Positions 7,305-10,667 of a stretch of DNA of 10,667 bases are shown in pieces. Every line of letters starts with the position of its first letter. Position 1 is the first letter of the stretch. The DNA is from Chloroflexia bacterium. Its GTDB lineage: Bacteria > Chloroflexota > Chloroflexia > Thermomicrobiales > JALYUS01. The stretch is from positions 1 to 10,667 of the forward strand of contig JAICJW010000127.1 in NCBI GenBank assembly GCA_025928215.1, in the 5' to 3' direction. The notes below the pieces were generated by a model. That model did not search any database. It saw nothing but the letters and a program-made list of their open reading frames with translations, and had not been told where the DNA came from. The position numbers and the translations under genes were made by a program.

Positions 7305-7447
7305 GGTTCCCTTCCTTCACTCGTAGATCGTACGGTCGCATATACGGCGGACATTGTACTACGCGAGGTGCGAACACCGGTTGCGATCTCCCCCGATTCG
7401 CGGTACAACCCGCCCGGCAGGCCGAAGTCGGCAAGCTGGGAGGCTGC
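7305..7447. promoter_or_regulatory. Divergent intergenic region between the asparaginase-like gene and the NicO gene
   Basis: This 143-base gap must hold promoters for both directions. On the + strand, TTGCGA (7381-7386) and TACAAC (7404-7409), 17 bases apart, form a moderate sigma70 candidate (four of six matches each). It would start a leader of about 30 bases before GTG 7448. On the minus strand, TACAAT (7358-7353) is a good -10 candidate, but the sequence at the -35 distance (ACCGGT) is poor. No convincing operator or riboswitch is visible. Confidence 0.35.
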
Positions 7448-8908
7448 GTGGATCGTCGTGTTTTCCTTTCTGTACCATCTCGGCTCGCGATTGCTTTCAC
7501 TTCAGGAATACTGATTTTGCTTGCGGCGCAGCCTGTTCGCGCCCATCCCGCTGACGAGATCGTCGAACGCGACGCCGTCCATCTCCGCCCCGACGCGCTC
7601 ATAATCGAGATGCGTGTGAGTGCGGGGGCGCTCGCACTGCGCCGACTGTGGGCGGACGCGGACACAAATGGCGATGCGATCCTCGACGCGGGGGAGCAGG
7701 AAACGTACGGGGCGTTCCTTGCGCGCGGCATGCAGATGACGACGGACGGCGCGCCGGTACCGCTGACCTATGTTCCCGGCTCACTCGACATGAAGAGAAC
7801 GCTCCGTGATTTCCAATTGCAGGGCGCGGACGCGACGGGGGCAACGGTGCTCGCGCAGTTCGTCGCACCCTTCAACGGAGTAGATGCGCCGCACGAAATC
7901 ACGGTCGCCGTCCAGCACTACACGCGGGTGGAATATGGGCGCCCTGCCGAGCTCTATCCCGATGCGGTCGCGCCGTTAGGAGTCATTGTCCAGGGCGGGA
8001 GTGACGTGGCGTTGCGCGTGACGACGACGCCGGGTGGCCTGATCACACTACCGCGCGTTTCGCCAGCGCCACCCAATCCGAATCATCGCTCCGTGACGAT
8101 GCTCCAACGGTTCGTTCGCGCTCCTGCCGCCAGTGTATCATTCACACTGACCGGCCTCGGTATCGCGATGCTGCTCGGCGCGCTTCACGCGCTCACCCCG
8201 GGCCACGGCAAAACGCTTGTCGCCGCATACCTGATCGGCAGCCCGGGAAGGATTCGCGACGCCTTCACCCTCGGCGGTGTCGTCACGCTCACACACACTG
8301 GCAGCGTGATCGCGGCGGGATTGGTCATGCTTGTCTTCAGCCAGGCAGTCGCGCCCGACCGTTTCCTGCCCTGGATTGAGGTGCTTGGGAGTCTCGCCAT
8401 CGCCGGTCTCGGCGTCGCGCTGATGCCGCAGCGGATCTCCTCCGCGCTACTGCACGGACGCCGCGCCCGATCCCATATGACGGGCGGGGAGCGCATCGAA
8501 GATTATGAACATGAACATGAGGACGGAACGCGCCATTCGCACGGCTGGTTCAGCGCGGCGGCCCACGAACATCCGACCACGACGATGCCCGATCTCCGCT
8601 CGCTCCTCATCCTTGGTTTCGGTGGTGGGATTATTCCCTGCCCGGATGCTCTCGCGATTCTGCTGATCGCTGTTGCGGCCGGTCATATCATTACGGGCAT
8701 CATCATTATTCTCGGGTTCAGTGTCGGCCTCGCCGCAGTGTTGGTCGGGCTTGGCGTACTCCTAACGACCGTGAGCGTCTCGCGTCTCGTGCCCCGTCGC
8801 CTGACCGGGGTGGGAACCATCTCCCGATGGCTTCCCGTGGTGAGCGCCGGTATGATACTGGCAATCGGCCTGGGCGGGCTGTGGCGCGCGATCGCGACCG
8901 TGCGATGA
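7448..8908 (+). CDS. NicO-family nickel/cobalt transporter with extracytoplasmic N-terminal domain
   Basis: This is a membrane transporter of the NicO (RcnA-like) family, members of which move Ni2+ or Co2+. Residues 1-32 are a signal peptide ending in PVRA before HPADE. An extracytoplasmic domain follows (about 33-225), with an EF-hand-like loop D72-T-N-G-D-A-I-L-D-A-G-E83 (ligand positions 1, 3, 5, 9 and 12 filled). The membrane part has about six helices. It carries the family signatures HALTPGHGKTLVAAY (247-261), VTLTHTGSV (279-287) and GGGIIPCPDALAILL (392-406). A cytoplasmic-type loop of about 345-380 is rich in His and acidic residues (H355, H357, H363, H365, H373, H375) and is a probable metal-binding segment. 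The GTG start follows GGGAGG (7438-7443) by four bases. Ni versus Co and uptake versus efflux cannot be told from sequence. It heads the run with ispD, ispF and dtd. Confidence 0.85.
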   Translation: MDRRVFLSVPSRLAIAFTSGILILLAAQPVRAHPADEIVERDAVHLRPDALIIEMRVSAGALALRRLWADADTNGDAILDAGEQETYGAFLARGMQMTTDGAPVPLTYVPGSLDMKRTLRDFQLQGADATGATVLAQFVAPFNGVDAPHEITVAVQHYTRVEYGRPAELYPDAVAPLGVIVQGGSDVALRVTTTPGGLITLPRVSPAPPNPNHRSVTMLQRFVRAPAASVSFTLTGLGIAMLLGALHALTPGHGKTLVAAYLIGSPGRIRDAFTLGGVVTLTHTGSVIAAGLVMLVFSQAVAPDRFLPWIEVLGSLAIAGLGVALMPQRISSALLHGRRARSHMTGGERIEDYEHEHEDGTRHSHGWFSAAAHEHPTTTMPDLRSLLILGFGGGIIPCPDALAILLIAVAAGHIITGIIIILGFSVGLAAVLVGLGVLLTTVSVSRLVPRRLTGVGTISRWLPVVSAGMILAIGLGGLWRAIATVR

Positions 8909-8915
8909 GCGATAC

Positions 8916-8928
8916 GGAGGTCGCGATG
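8916..8928 (+). promoter_or_regulatory. Ribosome binding site that selects the ispD start at 8926
   Basis: GGAGG at 8916-8920 lies five bases before ATG 8926. A rival ATG at 8905 overlaps the NicO stop as ATGA and is in frame (adding MSDTEVA), but it has no Shine-Dalgarno sequence in front of it. ATG 8926 gives a 236-residue protein whose nucleotide-binding loop sits at the usual distance from the N-terminus, so it is preferred. Confidence 0.7.
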
Positions 8929-9636
8929 CGGGAAAGAATGCATGTCGGTGTCGTGCTCGTCGCGGCCGGACGAGGCATGCGGATGGGCGGGGTGGATAAA
9001 GGCGCGCTGGCACTCCGCGGGCGGTCGGCGCTCAGTTACGCGCTCAGCGCCGTTGCTCCCGTCGCGCAGAAAATCGTCGTTGTCGTCGCGGCGGATCGCG
9101 TCGCTACCTGGGAGACGACCCGCGCGGCGGAAGAATGGCCGCCGCAGACGGAGATCGTCGCCGGGGGCGCGGTGCGGCAGGAGTCTGTGCGGATCGGTCT
9201 CGCCGCGCTCGGTACGCGCGGGGCCTGCGACATTGTCGTCATCCACGATGGCGCGCGCCCGCTCGCCACGACGGCGATGGTCCGGGCATGCATCGAGGCC
9301 GCGCACCGCGACGGCGCGGCAATTCTCGCCGTTCCGGTCACCGATACGATTAAGCGTGTGTGCGACGGACGCATCGTCGAGACACCGGAGCGTGCATCCT
9401 TGTGGGCCGCGCAGACGCCGCAAGCCTTCCGGTGGCAACTCCTGCACGATGCCTTTGAATGGGCGGACAAACGTGGCGCCGCGCCGACAACCGACGAAGC
9501 GGGCCTCGTTGAAGCATACGGTCAGTCGGTCGTTGTCGTGCGCGGCGACCGAACGAATATCAAGATCACCGAACCGGAGGACCTAGTTGTCGCGGACGCA
9601 CTCCTGAGGGCGAGGATGGAGCAGACCGGTGCATGA
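8926..9636 (+). CDS. ispD: 2-C-methyl-D-erythritol 4-phosphate cytidylyltransferase
   Basis: IspD joins CTP and methylerythritol 4-phosphate to give CDP-methylerythritol, the third step of the cytosolic MEP isoprenoid pathway. The 236-residue length from ATG 8926 is typical. Visible family motifs are VGVVLVAAGRGMRMG (7-21, CTP-binding loop), with the conserved lysine at K25; AGGAVRQESVRIGL (79-92); VVIHDGARPL (104-113); ILAVPVTDTIK (133-143); the block RASLWAAQTPQAFRW (156-170); TTDEAGLVEAYG (188-199) and GDRTNIKITEPEDL (207-220). The loop after the first motif reads VDKGALAL in place of the common PKQ(F/Y)L, a mild deviation. The start is 17 bases after the NicO stop, or overlapping it by four bases if ATG 8905 is used. 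The 3' end overlaps ispF by eight bases, which suggests translational coupling. Confidence 0.95.
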   Translation: MRERMHVGVVLVAAGRGMRMGGVDKGALALRGRSALSYALSAVAPVAQKIVVVVAADRVATWETTRAAEEWPPQTEIVAGGAVRQESVRIGLAALGTRGACDIVVIHDGARPLATTAMVRACIEAAHRDGAAILAVPVTDTIKRVCDGRIVETPERASLWAAQTPQAFRWQLLHDAFEWADKRGAAPTTDEAGLVEAYGQSVVVVRGDRTNIKITEPEDLVVADALLRARMEQTGA

Positions 9637-10150
9637 CCTGCCAGTATTTCGTGTCGGTATTGGCTACGATGTTCACCGATTAGTGGCGGGGCGGCCGCTC
9701 ATCCTCGGTGGCATCACGATCCCCTTCCCGAAGGGTCTCCTTGGGCACTCGGATGCAGATGTATTGCTGCATGCGATCACGGACGCCGTACTCGGCGCGG
9801 CCGCATTAGGAGACATCGGCACGTATTTCCCACCGACCGATGCGGCTTGGAAGAATGCGGACAGCCGCGACCTCCTGCGCGCTGCGGTCGGTCATCTCCG
9901 CGCAGCCGGGTGGTCCGCGATCAATATTGACGCGACGGTCGTCTGTGAAGCGCCCAAACTCCTGCCGTATACGGAGGCGATCCGCGCCAGCATCGCGGAG
10001 ACGGTCGGCATCGCCGCCGCCTGTGTGAGCGTCAAGGGCAAAACAAGTGAAGGGCTGGGTTTCACTGGCCGGGGCGAAGGAATCGCGGCGCACGTCGTCG
10101 CGCTTATCCAGCGAACGGAAAGGGAGGATACGGCAACATGCGCGCGCTGA
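9629..10150 (+). CDS. ispF: 2-C-methyl-D-erythritol 2,4-cyclodiphosphate synthase
   Basis: IspF cyclises CDP-methylerythritol 2-phosphate to the cyclodiphosphate with release of CMP, the fifth step of the MEP pathway. The family works as a trimer with a divalent metal at each active site. The metal ligands are visible as D14 and H16 in IGYDVHRL and H48 in LLHAITDAVLGA. Other signatures are GHSDADVLLHAI (39-50), GDIGTYFPPTD (61-71), the block ADSRDLLRAA, CEAPKLLPY and the C-terminal VKGKTSEGLGFTGRGEGIAA. The frame opens at GTG 9629, seven bases after GGAG (9618-9621), and overlaps the end of ispD by eight bases. The 173 residues are a little longer than the usual 157-160, because of a few extra N-terminal residues and a short polar C-terminal tail (TEREDTATCAR). 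That tail is the coding overlap with the dtd start region. Confidence 0.96.
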   Translation: MHDLPVFRVGIGYDVHRLVAGRPLILGGITIPFPKGLLGHSDADVLLHAITDAVLGAAALGDIGTYFPPTDAAWKNADSRDLLRAAVGHLRAAGWSAINIDATVVCEAPKLLPYTEAIRASIAETVGIAAACVSVKGKTSEGLGFTGRGEGIAAHVVALIQRTEREDTATCAR

Positions 10151-10599
10151 TCCAACGAGTGGCGACCAGCGAGGTGCGTGTTGGCGACACGGTCATCGGA
10201 GCGATTGGCCCCGGTATGACGGTGCTGATCGGCGTTGGCGACACGGACACAGCCGACGACGCCCTGCTCATCGCGCGGAAGATCGCCACGTTGCGCATCT
10301 TTGCCGATGATGAGGGCAAGATCAATCGCTCGATCCATGACGTCGGCGGCGCAATTCTCCTCATCTCCCAGTTCACCCTCTATGCCGATTGCCGGAAGGG
10401 CAGGCGACCGAGCTTCGTTCACGCGGCGCTGCCCGATGTCGCGGAACCCCTCGTCGCGCGGGTCGTTGCCGCACTACAGGAAGAGGGGCTGCAGGTGGAG
10501 ACGGGACGCTTCGGAGCGGAGATGCATGTCACGATCGTCAATGCCGGGCCGCTGACGATCTGGCTCGATTCGGCCGATCTGCGATCCGGGGCGTCGTAA
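10138..10599 (+). CDS. dtd: D-aminoacyl-tRNA deacylase
   Basis: Dtd is a cytosolic dimeric enzyme that frees tRNA from wrongly attached D-amino acids (and glycine mischarged on tRNA-Ala), a proofreading step in translation. The 153-residue length fits the family. The two active-site motifs are visible: SQFTLYADCRKGRRPSF (77-93) and the Gly-Pro motif NAGPLTIWLDS (135-145, with G137-P138). The second motif is usually NxGPVT, and Leu for Val is a conservative change. The N-terminus MRALIQRV is standard. ATG 10138 follows AGGGAGG (10121-10127) with a ten-base spacer and overlaps the ispF stop by 13 bases. It is therefore probably co-transcribed with nicO, ispD and ispF. Confidence 0.97.
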   Translation: MRALIQRVATSEVRVGDTVIGAIGPGMTVLIGVGDTDTADDALLIARKIATLRIFADDEGKINRSIHDVGGAILLISQFTLYADCRKGRRPSFVHAALPDVAEPLVARVVAALQEEGLQVETGRFGAEMHVTIVNAGPLTIWLDSADLRSGAS

Positions 10600-10602
10600 A
10601 CC

Positions 10603-10631
10603 CTGACGGGCCGCGTCGGCCATGATAGACT
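10603..10631 (+). promoter_or_regulatory. Candidate promoter for a gene beyond the window
   Basis: CTGACG (10603-10608) and TAGACT (10626-10631) are separated by 17 bases, and TGA (10623-10625) precedes the -10 as an extended -10 element. The spacer contains a short inverted repeat GGCCG-CGT-CGGCC (10609-10621). A GTGAGGGA sequence at 10651-10658 could hold the ribosome binding site (GAGGG) of the next gene, whose start is not in the window. No T-run terminator follows dtd, so transcription may also read through. Confidence 0.4.
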
Positions 10632-10667
10632 GGGCCGGACAGACCGACATGTGAGGGATACCTGGTA

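Noticed and set aside
6264..7514. A 416-codon + strand ORF lying opposite the whole asparaginase-like gene
   Set aside because: It is rich in Arg, His and Asp with no recognisable domain, starts inside the small gene's terminator and is antisense to conserved catalytic motifs. It is a high-GC shadow of the minus-strand gene.
8827..8925. An N-terminal extension of IspD beginning at ATG 8827
   Set aside because: The extra 33 residues are arginine-rich and lie inside the nicO coding sequence in another frame. ATG 8926 has GGAGG at the right distance and gives the usual IspD length.
1..10667. Search for CRISPR arrays, insertion sequences, tRNA or rRNA genes and prophage parts
   Set aside because: I saw no regularly spaced repeats, transposase or integrase motifs, cloverleaf-like genes or rRNA signatures. 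The window is housekeeping chromosome.

Overview
The window reads as ordinary chromosome of a moderately GC-rich bacterium. Nearly all of it is coding, with short intergenic gaps, good Shine-Dalgarno sequences and sigma70-type promoters. The separate NuoJ-K-L-M-N subunits and an IspD/IspF (MEP pathway) pair rule out an archaeon or eukaryote. The flavour of the proteins (a NuoJ with a hydrophilic tail, a signal-peptide NicO metal transporter, a glycosylasparaginase-like enzyme) would suit a Chloroflexota/Thermomicrobia-like lineage, but that placement is a guess. No 16S rRNA or other decisive marker is present.

Layout. (1) 1-5826, + strand: the 3' end of a complex I operon, with nuoJ (cut by the window edge), nuoK, nuoL, nuoM and nuoN. 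Together they form the membrane arm that pumps protons during NADH:quinone oxidation. The operon ends at a strong intrinsic terminator (5848-5875). (2) 5968-6288, + strand: an isolated short transcription unit. It has a near-consensus extended -10 promoter, a 56-codon gene of unknown function and a strong terminator. (3) 6348-7304, - strand: a glycosylasparaginase/isoaspartyl-peptidase family gene, convergent with the small gene. It is cut by one in-frame TAG just upstream of the autocleavage site, although every catalytic residue is intact. (4) 7448-10599, + strand, divergent from (3): a tight run of a NicO-type nickel/cobalt transporter with an extracytoplasmic EF-hand-like domain, then ispD, ispF and dtd. 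The last three have overlapping or nearly touching ends and are probably translationally coupled. (5) 10600-10667: a candidate promoter and the leader of a gene lying outside the window.

How the genes work together: the nuo genes build a single complex. ispD and ispF carry out two non-consecutive steps of isoprenoid precursor synthesis (MEP pathway); isoprenoids supply, among others, quinone side chains. dtd is a translation quality-control gene. The NicO transporter has no obvious functional tie to its operon partners. I found no mobile element, CRISPR array, tRNA or rRNA, and no convincing new multi-gene system. The best leads are the split asparaginase gene and the small stand-alone transcription unit.
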